A stretch of DNA of 64,000 bases from Candidatus Kuenenia stuttgartensis. Its GTDB lineage: Bacteria > Planctomycetota > Planctomycetia > Gemmatales > Gemmataceae. The notes beneath the pieces were generated by a model. The model had not been told where the DNA came from. It saw nothing but the letters and a program-made list of their open reading frames with translations, and searched no databases. Numbering within the stretch: the stretch's first letter is position 1; the number at the start of each line of letters is the position of its first letter. Below, one piece after another: positions 43,254 to 52,034 of the stretch. Where the stretch lies: positions 1 to 64,000 of the forward strand of contig CAMCLK010000023.1 of NCBI GenBank assembly GCA_945875585.1. Direction: 5' to 3'. A program made the position numbers and the translations under genes.

Positions 43254-44108
43254 ATGAAACCGTATCAAACAATCTTGTTGGTACTTGTTCTCGTTTCCGG
43301 GGTGGTGTTCGCTTTTTCGGGTAATTCCCGACGAGAAAAATCCAAACCAATCGAAACATCAAGGCTTTCCATGGCACTGGCCATTCCCAGTACCGAAACG
43401 CCCATGCCCCCGCCCGGACTTCCTCCTGGTTTCACCGTAACCGAGGAGCCTCCACTGGCTACCATGACCACAATTTCTGATATTGTTCGCGCGGGTTATG
43501 CCGCCCCGACGGCATCGACACCTTCCCCCGCGCCAGAAAAAAAGAGCCCGGCTGTTGAAATTGAAATTCCTCTGCGGCCTTCCGCGCTTGGGCTGCGTCC
43601 GGTTGGGCTCACCCCTATGAAGCTGCCGGAAGAACAGCAAGCAGTAACGCCGTTGCCCGCGGCGCGCCCGAAGGCATCGCCCGCGCGCGCCAAATCGCTG
43701 GCCTCGTTGAATGGAACCTTTGCTTGCACTTTGGAAAGTGGCAGGCTGGTGTTGCCTCAGCAGGTGATTGAGCAGCTTGGAGCCACCAACAAAATGCTGG
43801 TATCTCCCGGTCCCGATACCTGCCTATGGATTACCAACCAAGGGCACCTAGACCGCCTATCAGAACGGCTTGAAGCGTCACCCGCATCGGAAATCGATGT
43901 GCGCGCGTTTAGGCGCCTTTACTTTGCCCAAGTCGAACGCGCTCAAGTAGCGGCGGACGGGAAATTACCGGTTTCCGAACGGTTGTTGACCTTTGCTGGC
44001 CTAAGCCGCGAGTGCGTGCTGGTGGGCATTGACGACCACTTTGAATTATGGGATGCGACCAAGTGGATGGACTACGCTCGGCGGCCTGCCGCCGGGTCTG
44101 ACGAATAA
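43254..44108 (+). CDS. Membrane-anchored MraZ-like protein
   Basis: 284 residues. AAGGAGG 8-14 bases before the ATG gives a firm start. One membrane segment (about 6-22, ILLVLVLVSGVVFAF) and a Pro/Ala/Glu-rich linker (25-150) lead to a MraZ fold (152-276). LNGTFACTL matches LTGTYQRTL; MLVSPGPDTCLWITNQGHLD matches the FVAPGPDKCLWVHTNGELER block of the true MraZ; FRRLYFAQVERAQ and VLVGIDDHFELWDATKWMDY continue the match. DNA-contact motifs are eroded: LDDKKR becomes LESGR (one residue shorter) and DRAGR becomes ADGK. By the usual topology the MraZ domain would lie outside the cytoplasm if the TM is a signal anchor, or inside if reversed (Arg/Lys follow the TM, favouring a cytoplasmic C-terminus). 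Confidence 0.9.
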   Translation: MKPYQTILLVLVLVSGVVFAFSGNSRREKSKPIETSRLSMALAIPSTETPMPPPGLPPGFTVTEEPPLATMTTISDIVRAGYAAPTASTPSPAPEKKSPAVEIEIPLRPSALGLRPVGLTPMKLPEEQQAVTPLPAARPKASPARAKSLASLNGTFACTLESGRLVLPQQVIEQLGATNKMLVSPGPDTCLWITNQGHLDRLSERLEASPASEIDVRAFRRLYFAQVERAQVAADGKLPVSERLLTFAGLSRECVLVGIDDHFELWDATKWMDYARRPAAGSDE

Positions 44109-44129
44109 TCACCCAACAGGAGACGAACC

Positions 44130-45854
44130 ATGGCGGATCCAGCCAAAACAACGGGAATGTCCCGGGAAATAAAGGCAGGGCTGTTGGCAACCGGAGCATT
44201 TGGTTGCTTGGTAGCCGGGGTGATGGTCAAGAAGCACCTTGCCCCCGAGGAGTTGCTTGGCCACAAGCCAACAACAGAACAGGTGGCGTATGAGTTTCCG
44301 GACAAGCCCGATTCTGAAAATCATGAAAAAGATGTCAAAGCAGCGGAACCACCCGCTCCCGAAACCCCGATGGGCCTTTCCGGTGTGATGCTCGCGTCGG
44401 CCCAGGAATCTGGCAAAGACAATCAGGGCAAGGCCAAGGACATGGTATTGCCCTTAACAGGCAGTAATAGTGCTTTGCCAGCTCTGCCTCCTTTGCCGGG
44501 TGCTGGAACGCCACCGCCTCCCGCACCTGTGCCATTACCGTCGAATCCCCCTAGCCTGAATAGCCCCGGCCTTCCGCCGTTGCCGCCTCTGCCGGGTGTT
44601 AAGAATGACGCACCACTGCCGTCGTTCCCAGCGCCGGGCGGTTCCGCCTTCCCGCCATTGCCAGGAAGCTCTTCGGCTTCTCCGCCACCGCCACTACCCG
44701 GACCAGCCATGCCCCCTAAGCGCGCAGCCGATGAACCATCTGGTCTGCCGCCGTTACCGTCCCTGCCGGGTGCCACTTCACCAGCACCGTCACCAGCATC
44801 GGCGTTTCCGCCACCAACCCAGCCAAAAATTGATGCCAGTCCAGCTCCAATAAATCCTCCACCCCCGCCTGCCATGGTGCCTGAAACAAGACCGATGGCG
44901 CCGGCAGCCGTTACGGCTTTCCCGGGATCAACGCCTCTGCCTTCGTTCTCGCCGCCTCCACCTTCCGCACCTGCTGCGCCCGCGTTCAACGCGCCAGCGG
45001 CACCAGCATTCAATGCCCCTGGTGTTGCCATGCCAGTTGAAGCACGGGTCATTACGTTTCCATCGGGTCAGGGGCCTGCGCGCCGCACGGAATTTATTCC
45101 CGCTCCAGAGTCTGCCACGCCGACGCCGTTCCCGGCGCCACCTTCCTCGCCACCGCCATCGTCCTTCCCGGCACCGCTACCGCCCTCGTCCGCACCGCCA
45201 TCAGGCGCGCCATCTGCCCCGCCTGGGCCTGCTCCCGCTTTCAGTCTGGGAAACAGTACCCCGCCACCCGGCTTGCCAACACTCACCATGCCTGCCGCTG
45301 GCGGTAATAGGCCGGTATTCACACCGGCACCGATCTCGAATGATGTCGTCAACAGGTCGATTCCCGTGTTGACCATGCCGGGTTCGCCCAGCGCCCAGCC
45401 ACCTACCCCTGCCGTGGCTTCCACATTCACGGTCCCGGCGGCACTCGCCCCAACGCCAAATGGTCCGAGTCCCATCACCCCAGTCACAGCTATGGATCGT
45501 CCGGTTTCTAGCGGGGTGATCACGCCGTCGGGTATCACATTCACGCCATCGGCGCCACCCGGCGCGCCGCTGGCCATCGCTCCAGTACGACCAAAGGTGG
45601 CAACATGGAGTGAAAATGTTCATGTTGCCAGACCCGGCGACACGTACCCCGCGATTGCGGAACAGTATTACCGAGATCCCAAAATGGCTTCCGCGCTTTT
45701 CATCTATAACCGCAATCACCCGCGGGCACGGGAAGACGCGCCCAAAGACGGCTCCCTCCTCCCGGGAATGGATGTGTATCTGCCCGACCGTGCAGCGTTG
45801 AATCCGCCTGCCACAGGCGCGCCCGCGCTGCCATCTGGCCGTACAGGACCATAA
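44130..45854 (+). CDS. Pro-rich membrane protein with C-terminal LysM domain
   Basis: 574 residues. AGGAG 9-13 bases before the ATG. A hydrophobic segment (about 15-35, IKAGLLATGAFGCLVAGVMV) is followed by about 440 residues dominated by Pro, Ala, Ser and Gly (for example PLPPLPGVKN, SFPAPGGSAFPPLPGSS), then a LysM-like domain near the end (about 490-550: VARPGDTYPAIAEQYYRDPK, ALFIYNRNHP, LLPGMDVYLPD). LysM domains bind GlcNAc-containing glycans such as peptidoglycan. It lies 21 bases after the MraZ-like gene and so shares an operon with it and probably with rsmH. Confidence 0.85.
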   Translation: MADPAKTTGMSREIKAGLLATGAFGCLVAGVMVKKHLAPEELLGHKPTTEQVAYEFPDKPDSENHEKDVKAAEPPAPETPMGLSGVMLASAQESGKDNQGKAKDMVLPLTGSNSALPALPPLPGAGTPPPPAPVPLPSNPPSLNSPGLPPLPPLPGVKNDAPLPSFPAPGGSAFPPLPGSSSASPPPPLPGPAMPPKRAADEPSGLPPLPSLPGATSPAPSPASAFPPPTQPKIDASPAPINPPPPPAMVPETRPMAPAAVTAFPGSTPLPSFSPPPPSAPAAPAFNAPAAPAFNAPGVAMPVEARVITFPSGQGPARRTEFIPAPESATPTPFPAPPSSPPPSSFPAPLPPSSAPPSGAPSAPPGPAPAFSLGNSTPPPGLPTLTMPAAGGNRPVFTPAPISNDVVNRSIPVLTMPGSPSAQPPTPAVASTFTVPAALAPTPNGPSPITPVTAMDRPVSSGVITPSGITFTPSAPPGAPLAIAPVRPKVATWSENVHVARPGDTYPAIAEQYYRDPKMASALFIYNRNHPRAREDAPKDGSLLPGMDVYLPDRAALNPPATGAPALPSGRTGP

Positions 45855-45956
45855 TTTTGCCAATGCAAGGCACTGCTGGCCTTGTGTAGGCGCGTTGGGT
45901 ACACTTCAGTTCTATCCTGAACTTTCCCGACGCGCCCATGGGCACGGGTGATCGCA

Positions 45957-47279
45957 ATGATGCCTGCAGAATTCACACCCCATCGCCGTGGTTTGCTGCG
46001 GCTTGGTTGCCTGGGCGCCCTTGGCCTCGATCAATTACTGTGGCATCGGGCTCATGCTGCCGATGCCGTTCCTGCTCGTGCCGACCATGCCATTCTTATT
46101 TTCCTCAACGGTGGGCCCAGTCACCTAGACATGTGGGATCTGAAGCCCCACGCCCCCGAGGAGATCCGCGGACCATTCAAGCCCATCGCTTCCTCGGTTC
46201 CCGGATTGCAGCTTTCGGAGCACCTACCTCGTTTGGCCAAGCAGATGCACCGCGCTTGCCTTATTCGTAGCATGCACCACTCGGTCAACAATTCCCACGC
46301 CGCGGCTGTCTATTGTGGCCTGACAGGGCACGATCGCGGCGAAGCGGGAGGTGGAGCCCGGCCGACCGATCAGCCGGCCATGGGGGCCATTACAAGCCTT
46401 GTGCGCCCGCCTAAGTCGCTGGTTCCCGGTTATGTCAGCCTGCCTTATGTCACCCAAGAGGGGCTAGGTGGCCCACCGCAGCCCGGGTTTTCCGGCGGCC
46501 TGCTGGGCAAGGAACGCGATCCGCTTTATGTGCTTCGCGATCCCAATGAAAACGGGTTCCGCTTGGCGGAATTCGAGCCAGCACCCGGCATCGACAACCC
46601 TCGATTACGCGACAGGCAGGGCCTGATCACGCGCCTTGAGAGTGTGGCCACAGAAATCACACCGCTCCGCGAGCGCGCTTTCCGCCTGCTCGATTCCGAT
46701 GCCTGCCGCGACGCTTTTTCCATCAGTCGGGAATCGGAGCGCCTGCGCGATGCTTATGGTCGGAACATTTACGGCCAAAGCACCTTGCTGGCCCGTCGGT
46801 TGATTGAAGCGGGTACCCGACTGGTATGCCTCTCATGGGCTCCCCATGCCAATGCCACATGGGACACGCATGGCCAAAACTTCAATTCCCTGAAAACAAC
46901 ACTGTTGCCGCAGCTCGATGCTGCCGCTTCCACGCTGATCGATGACTTGGCCCAACGAGGGCTTCTCGACCGCACAGTAGTGATGGTTGGGGGCGAGTTC
47001 GGCCGCACGCCCAAGGTGAATGCCAACGCGGGCCGCGACCACTGGAACTTCTGCTACAGCACATTGGTGGCGGGCGGTGGATTTCGCGCCGGGCACGTTC
47101 ATGGTGCCAGCGACCGCATCGGTGCCCAGCCCAGCCAAGCGCCTTTGACTCCAGCAGATCTTATGGCAACTGTTTATCAGGCTTTGGGTGTGAACCCGCA
47201 AAGGGAGCTACGCGACCGGCTGGAACGTCCGTTCCAAGTCTGCCCATGGGGACAGATCGTGCCGGAACTCCTCGCCTGA
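45957..47279 (+). CDS. DUF1501 exported protein (stand-alone)
   Basis: 440 residues. A Tat-like start HRRGLLRLGCLGALGLDQLL is followed by AILIFLNGGPSHLDMWDLKP, LARRLIEAGTRLVCLSWAPH, TWDTHGQNFNSLKTTLLPQL, VVMVGGEFGRTPKVNANAGR and LTPADLMATVYQALGVNPQ, the DUF1501 pattern. Unlike the copies at 18-24 kb it has no DUF1549/DUF1553 partner next to it. Two adjacent ATGs (45957 and 45960) and a GTG at 45948 are possible starts. Function is unknown. Confidence 0.92.
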   Translation: MMPAEFTPHRRGLLRLGCLGALGLDQLLWHRAHAADAVPARADHAILIFLNGGPSHLDMWDLKPHAPEEIRGPFKPIASSVPGLQLSEHLPRLAKQMHRACLIRSMHHSVNNSHAAAVYCGLTGHDRGEAGGGARPTDQPAMGAITSLVRPPKSLVPGYVSLPYVTQEGLGGPPQPGFSGGLLGKERDPLYVLRDPNENGFRLAEFEPAPGIDNPRLRDRQGLITRLESVATEITPLRERAFRLLDSDACRDAFSISRESERLRDAYGRNIYGQSTLLARRLIEAGTRLVCLSWAPHANATWDTHGQNFNSLKTTLLPQLDAAASTLIDDLAQRGLLDRTVVMVGGEFGRTPKVNANAGRDHWNFCYSTLVAGGGFRAGHVHGASDRIGAQPSQAPLTPADLMATVYQALGVNPQRELRDRLERPFQVCPWGQIVPELLA

Positions 47280-47352
47280 GGCCTGTTGGCTTATACAAAA
47301 TCATTTAATGGCGGCGTTACCTCTTCATCGCCAGATTGACGGAGGATTTCCT

Positions 47353-48528
47353 GTGGGCTTCCACCAGACCAAGCAGCATCGCAATGGCAAAGGTTCTTTT
47401 CACCAGATCGGACTGGTCCGTGGCCAGTTTGGCAACGTGCCTTTCGATCAATGGGTTGGTTTTTTGCAGAAAAGTGGCTTCGACGGTTGGGAAGAAGCGT
47501 CGTGGGAACTCGACCTTCGTCGCTGCGATACCGATGCAGGCGCCGCCGCCTACGCGAATGAAAGGGTTGATCTCGCCAAACGGCACGGTTTGGAAATTTT
47601 CACCGTAGCCACCCACCTTCAGGGCCAGATCCTGGGGGATGAACCATCCGCTAAAACGCTTAACTTCATGGGATCCAACACTCAGTCGAGGCAGGCATAC
47701 AAGGCATGGCGCGACAGCGGCCATCAGCCACCTCGCACCAACCCTTACTTTGTGCCCGAAGAGGTCGGCCGCCTGATGCATCAGGAAGCCACCCGCGATT
47801 TGCAGGCCTGCGTTCGCTTGGCCGGGCATCTGGGCCAGCTGCAGGATCGCAAGGTTGTGCTGCCCGGATTTGTTGGTTCACCCGCCAACTGCTGGAGCCA
47901 CTGGTTCCTGTTTCCGCCACTTCCATCGGGCCTCGATGGCCATGCACTTCCCGACGTCCGTGAGCTCAGCCTCGAGCTGCTGGTGGAGCGATTTGCTCCG
48001 GTGTGGGACCTCTGCCGCCAGTACGGCGTCACGTTCGACCTCGAGTGCCATCCATCCGAGCGGGCGATGGGCGACCTTGAGAGTGCCGGCGACTACATCA
48101 ATTACATGTGCAAAAAAGGTTACGAAGGCGTGGTTGGCTTCAACCTCGACGGCTCGCACCTCGAGTGGCAAAACGTTTCGGTGGTTCAGTTTATCCGCGA
48201 ATTCCACCACTACATTCACTGCGCGCACGTGAAGGGTGTGTGGGTGGCGCGCGAGCATTGCCGTGCTGGGCGCTTGGGTGGTCATCGCCCCATGGGGCAC
48301 TGGACCAATGGCTGGAACTTCGTGACAGCCGGTTCAGCCCGCGACGCCAACAGCCTCGAGGATATTTTCATCGAGTTGAACCGTGTAGGGTTCGATGGCG
48401 CGGTGAGTATCGAGTGGGAAGACAACGATGCGGAGCAGCATGCGGGAGCGCAGGCGGCTTTGGCCCGTGCCCGCGCGGCGGATCTGCCCCCTTCGGGCAT
48501 GCGTCACGACGATATGTTGAAGGGTTAA
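47353..48528 (+). CDS. Sugar phosphate isomerase/epimerase-like TIM-barrel protein
   Basis: 391 residues. GGAGG 8 bases before a GTG at 47353 argues for that start over an ATG 15 codons upstream. Xylose-isomerase-like TIM barrel strands are visible: FDGWEEASWELDLRR, LEIFTVATHLQGQILGD, GVTFDLECHPSERAMGD, VVGFNLDGSHLEWQ, IHCAHVKGVW and GAVSIEWEDND, with Glu/His/Asp residues suited to a divalent metal site. It is probably a cytoplasmic isomerase or epimerase of a sugar or inositol derivative; the substrate is unknown. It follows a DUF1501 gene by 73 bases. Confidence 0.88.
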   Translation: MGFHQTKQHRNGKGSFHQIGLVRGQFGNVPFDQWVGFLQKSGFDGWEEASWELDLRRCDTDAGAAAYANERVDLAKRHGLEIFTVATHLQGQILGDEPSAKTLNFMGSNTQSRQAYKAWRDSGHQPPRTNPYFVPEEVGRLMHQEATRDLQACVRLAGHLGQLQDRKVVLPGFVGSPANCWSHWFLFPPLPSGLDGHALPDVRELSLELLVERFAPVWDLCRQYGVTFDLECHPSERAMGDLESAGDYINYMCKKGYEGVVGFNLDGSHLEWQNVSVVQFIREFHHYIHCAHVKGVWVAREHCRAGRLGGHRPMGHWTNGWNFVTAGSARDANSLEDIFIELNRVGFDGAVSIEWEDNDAEQHAGAQAALARARAADLPPSGMRHDDMLKG

Positions 48529-48553
48529 TTCCAGCTGCGCTTGACCACAGAAG

Positions 48554-48579
48554 GGCACGGTAACTACGATAACCGTGCC
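48554..48579 (+). other. Short hairpin upstream of tRNA-Gln
   Basis: GGCACGGT and ACCGTGCC pair around a 10-base loop 26 bases after the isomerase stop. There is no T run, so it may be a Rho-type end or a processing hairpin rather than an intrinsic terminator. Confidence 0.5.
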
Positions 48580-48591
48580 ACTTGGGCGGAT

Positions 48592-48662
48592 TACCCGGTA
48601 GTGTAACGGTAGCACAAGAAATTTTGGCTTTCTTTGTCTAGGTTCGAATCCTAGCCGGGTAG
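48592..48662 (+). tRNA. tRNA-Gln (anticodon TTG)
   Basis: 71 bases that fold as a cloverleaf: acceptor TACCCGG/CCGGGTA with discriminator G, D arm GTGT/GCAC, anticodon stem AGAAA/TTTCT with loop TTTTGGC (anticodon TTG), T arm CTAGG/CCTAG with loop TTCGAAT. The U1-A72 pair is a known feature of bacterial tRNA-Gln. CCA is not encoded. Confidence 0.95.
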
Positions 48663-48745
48663 ATAAGACAGACTGAACCAATGACTTGATTGGGGCTTGT
48701 CTGAAATAAACGAATACAACACAAGTTGAGCGCAAACGCAAATCC

Positions 48746-48771
48746 GCATCCAATCAGGATGCGGTTTTTGT
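48746..48771 (+). terminator. Intrinsic terminator downstream of tRNA-Gln
   Basis: CCGCATCC, a 5-base loop and GGATGCGG are followed by TTTTT. It lies 84 bases after the tRNA and probably ends its transcript. Confidence 0.88.
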
Positions 48772-49040
48772 ATTAAGGCAATCGGTAACCGTTTATAAAT
48801 ATTGAGTCGGAAGGCCTTACCTGATTTGTGCGCGAGTCGACGTATTAAAATTTGAATCACCTGCGCGGCGCCTTCGTGTAATAGGTGTTCTGGAATAAAA
48901 GGCTCTAAAAATCGACAATGATCGGTTCTATCAGGCCTTCATGCGGCCAATAATCTGGTGATGTTGATAATATTTTTGACAAATATTGGCGAGTGAATGC
49001 GGCAAGGCTAGGATTTGGATTGTAATGTCAGATCCAAACT
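48772..49040. other. Intergenic region with nothing recognised
   Basis: About 270 AT-richer bases between the tRNA terminator and the convergent desaturase gene. A small inverted repeat (AGTTTGGATC and GATCCAAACT-type arms around 49010-49040) could be a weak end signal for the desaturase transcript. No other structure or gene is seen. Confidence 0.5.
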
Positions 49041-50111
49041 TTAACTCCCACCATACAGCGACTCTGTCAGCGGTTTTCCAGAGTAATCGATCCATTGATG
49101 CGTGGAGTAGTTGTACAATTTGCAAGTGCCGGTGGTTTTCAAAAATGTGAATGGCGTCCAGCGCTCAAGCACGATTTCTTCGCCGTGGGATTTCTCGAGC
49201 GATCTTTGCGCCTCTGGTAGGCAATACAGCGGAACCGCCGGGTCGGCATGGTGCACGGTGTGCTCCATCACATTGCGCATCACAGCACGAAAAAGGTACG
49301 GAAAGACAATATGAGGCGTTCCATTGAGCTGGGCTTGAACAAAAGCTGGCGAGGGAGAATCCAAACCGGAATACCATGGCACCTTGGGGTGGGTGTGCTG
49401 TTGCAGCGTGATAAATCCAATCAGATAATTCGAAACACATTGCGGAATCACGAAGCCACACACCACCATGAGCCATGGGCTTTCCCCTCGGATCAGCGCC
49501 GACCATACCAGCACGCCTATCCAAACAACACAAAGAGCTGTTAATCGCAGGCGATCGCGCAAAAATGCACCCGAATTCTTCGGGGCACGGGCAGCGTTAG
49601 GGAAGAATTCCCAATTAAACCACATTTCCTTCAGATACAACCAGCCGCAACCATACCAAGTCCGGCTTAAGCGGTAGCTGTATTTTCCCAGCATCGATAA
49701 GGTCTGGTATTCCGCCAAGCTTAACGGTGGGAAGCCCGCATCTTTACCTTTGATATTGGTAAAGCCGTGATGCAAACCGTTATGGGAATGGACCCAAGAA
49801 GTGACGGGATGAAAGGCGGGTGCCATGGAAATCTGGCCAGCCAAGCGATTCATCCACCGAATGGGAAACAACAGGCCATGCAACGCGTCGTGGCCGATAA
49901 GAAGCATCACTCCAATAGCATGACCACTTAACAAACCGAGGATGATTTTGGCCCACCATGGTGCGAAAACGATGGCGACAAGGGTGCAAATCCAGACAAG
50001 GAAAGGCAAAAAGAAGTGAAACAAACCGGGCAGAATTCGTTTGATCCGCTCGTTGTCATGAACGCTGGACCTCACTTCGGTAATCTCTGGCCACTGTTTT
50101 TTAAGTGTCAT
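49041..50111 (-). CDS. Membrane fatty acid desaturase
   Basis: 356 residues with four main hydrophobic stretches. Di-iron histidine boxes: HDALHG (His74, His78), HSHNGLHHG (His108, His110, His114, His115), QQHTHP (His239, His241) and HTVHHADP (His284, His287, His288). This is the acyl-lipid/acyl-CoA desaturase fold that inserts a double bond in membrane lipids. The extended second half also fits the related beta-carotene hydroxylase/ketolase group, so regiospecificity is open. The ATG at 50111 is the only reasonable start; the upstream AAAGAA is a weak site. Confidence 0.92.
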   Translation of the reverse strand: MTLKKQWPEITEVRSSVHDNERIKRILPGLFHFFLPFLVWICTLVAIVFAPWWAKIILGLLSGHAIGVMLLIGHDALHGLLFPIRWMNRLAGQISMAPAFHPVTSWVHSHNGLHHGFTNIKGKDAGFPPLSLAEYQTLSMLGKYSYRLSRTWYGCGWLYLKEMWFNWEFFPNAARAPKNSGAFLRDRLRLTALCVVWIGVLVWSALIRGESPWLMVVCGFVIPQCVSNYLIGFITLQQHTHPKVPWYSGLDSPSPAFVQAQLNGTPHIVFPYLFRAVMRNVMEHTVHHADPAVPLYCLPEAQRSLEKSHGEEIVLERWTPFTFLKTTGTCKLYNYSTHQWIDYSGKPLTESLYGGS

Positions 50112-50738
50112 GCAAGGTTCTTTCTGCGCGGCAATTTCTGGTTAATCCAACTGATGGGATTTTTTGCCAGTGTCATCATTTACTCTATAGGAAGTTGTTG
50201 CGATTAGCATTTCGCTTCATTGCGTGGATTGCGAAAGATAGCCACGCCTAGGGTTTTAATGCGCAAGCCATTCAGTGCCTGCTCAACGAACAGAAGTCCG
50301 TTTGAGCCACGTGTCTTGGTAGCTGGCTGTTGCTTTTCCGCAAAAAGGGGATAGCCCTACACCGAGGCGAAACAGTCAACAGCTTGAATGTCCCAATCTG
50401 CAGTTAGGGCCAGTTGATTTGAATGATTGATTTGTCCCTTGGCAAGATTATTGTGGCCAAGCTATGACTCCGGTCATTGGGGATTCGTTTTATTACCATA
50501 CGCTACATTTTACTCGGTTACCTGTTTTATTCGTCATTCTGCATATTTCAAACTTCCCAGTATTCGCTTTGGTCACACATTTCCCAAAACTCCTAATTTG
50601 ATGGCTTCCAATCGGTTTCTGGACACGGAATGACTATCTATGATTGGCGCCAAGTTCCCAGATCACGTATTTTCACTGTACCTCCACCACATCGTTACCC
50701 CAACCGCTGTCCCGTGACGGCCGAGGCCAAACGCAGTT
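50112..50738. other. 627-base intergenic region, nothing recognised
   Basis: This gap lies between two divergently transcribed genes and is noticeably AT-richer than the coding sequence on either side. Only short unsupported frames are present. It presumably holds both promoters. I see no RNA gene, repeat or insertion-sequence end. Confidence 0.5.
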
Positions 50739-52016
50739 ATGTGCGCTCCCGCTCCATCACCGTTCCACTTTGCTCTTTCACCAGTCATGGCGGCCATTGC
50801 TGCTTCCATGGTTTTGGGTGCCGAAGCATCACCCGTGCCTGAGGTCAATCTTGAGGCCTTGGACTTCGTTTCCAACGTTCACAACCTTTATCGCGATGGG
50901 GCACGTCTTTCCTCCCTTGGCGACAAATACCCTTTAATTGAATGGCAGCGAGGCAGCGACGCCGTTGCTCCCATCATGCATGCAGCCGATAAGCCTGTTC
51001 AGGCTGAAATCGTGTTGCAACTGCGCGGAGTTCGCCCCGGTTCGAAACTTGTGGTCACAGGTGAAAGCGATGCTTTTCTAACCCTTGATCTGAAGGGTGA
51101 AATCACTTTGAGCGGATTCGTGGAGGAAAACGAATTGGTGCGAGTGCCCGTGATTGCCAGCCGAAACTTGGCCAAAGGCCTTAAGAAAATGGAGGACAAG
51201 ATCCGCTGGAAGGTGGAGTTGATTCAACCCAGCGGAGAGCGTTCAGAAGCCGATCTTGGAACCACCACGGGAATTACATGCTATCTGGTGTTCACCGATA
51301 TCGTGCGGGAAGGGCACCACGGCTACCGTCCGACACCGAAGCGAATTGAACATGCCTATTCGAGGTTCACGTCGGCAACGGGTAATCTAGAATTACAGAC
51401 GCCAACTCACGAGCAGGTCCATAGCCTCAGCAAGCAAGTTGGCCGTTATTACAACCCCGTGAACCACTTCAATGATGACAATGCGTGGTTTGTTCCGGGC
51501 ACGTGGGGTGTGCGTGGTGGAGGTGCCAGTTGCATTTCGATTGTCCGCTACTGCAACGCCATTCTGCAGGTTCTTGGATACCCAGGGACCATCCGTATGG
51601 ATGCCGTGTGGGCGCGTCCGGAAAATCCAACCACCGCCCAGATAGGCGGAATTGATTCTCCCGATGTTACGAAAAACGGTTTGAAGTTGTTTCTGGTCGA
51701 CAACCGGAACTCGCGTAACGGAAGCGTGGGTGGTTACGGAGGCATGAACAACTATGAAGGCGTGCTGATCTATACAGGCGACAAGGGAACCTATTACTTC
51801 CCGGGTGGTACACAGTACATGTACAGCAGCATCAATCAGGTTCTGCTGGTATTCAGAGCCTTGGTTTGGGCCAGATGGGACTCGCGTGCCCAGCAGTGGC
51901 AGGTGGCTCAGGTCGTTCATGCCTATCAGGGAGGGGTACGCTCTGGAAGCATCGGGCCTGGCGACAGTATGTATGAAGACCGTGTTAGGTTTGGTCTTTT
52001 TGGTCGCCGGCGATAA
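50739..52016 (+). CDS. Exported protein, possibly transglutaminase-like
   Basis: 425 residues from ATG 50739, or 409 from ATG 50787; both starts lead into a signal peptide (VMAAIAASMVLGAEASP). The body has beta-rich strands (EIVLQLRGVRPGSKLVVTGE, LTLDLKGEITLSGFVEENEL). The segment GGGASCISIVRYCNAILQVL followed by GYPGTIRMD resembles the Cys helix of transglutaminase-like proteases (GxC...allRalGIP). The expected His is not evident where NNYEGVLIYTGDKGTYYFPG would supply it, so the resemblance may be a fold remnant. No firm family is recognised. A hairpin terminator follows. Confidence 0.75.
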   Translation: MCAPAPSPFHFALSPVMAAIAASMVLGAEASPVPEVNLEALDFVSNVHNLYRDGARLSSLGDKYPLIEWQRGSDAVAPIMHAADKPVQAEIVLQLRGVRPGSKLVVTGESDAFLTLDLKGEITLSGFVEENELVRVPVIASRNLAKGLKKMEDKIRWKVELIQPSGERSEADLGTTTGITCYLVFTDIVREGHHGYRPTPKRIEHAYSRFTSATGNLELQTPTHEQVHSLSKQVGRYYNPVNHFNDDNAWFVPGTWGVRGGGASCISIVRYCNAILQVLGYPGTIRMDAVWARPENPTTAQIGGIDSPDVTKNGLKLFLVDNRNSRNGSVGGYGGMNNYEGVLIYTGDKGTYYFPGGTQYMYSSINQVLLVFRALVWARWDSRAQQWQVAQVVHAYQGGVRSGSIGPGDSMYEDRVRFGLFGRRR

Positions 52017-52034
52017 CGTTGATTCGACGAATAC

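Noticed and set aside
44423-45577. Gly-rich minus-strand frames opposite the LysM protein
   Set aside because: They mirror the Pro-rich codons of the sense gene, whose TM, LysM domain and Shine-Dalgarno are clear.
48334-48753. Minus-strand frame across the tRNA
   Set aside because: It covers tRNA-Gln and its terminator and the 3' end of the isomerase gene; no protein features.
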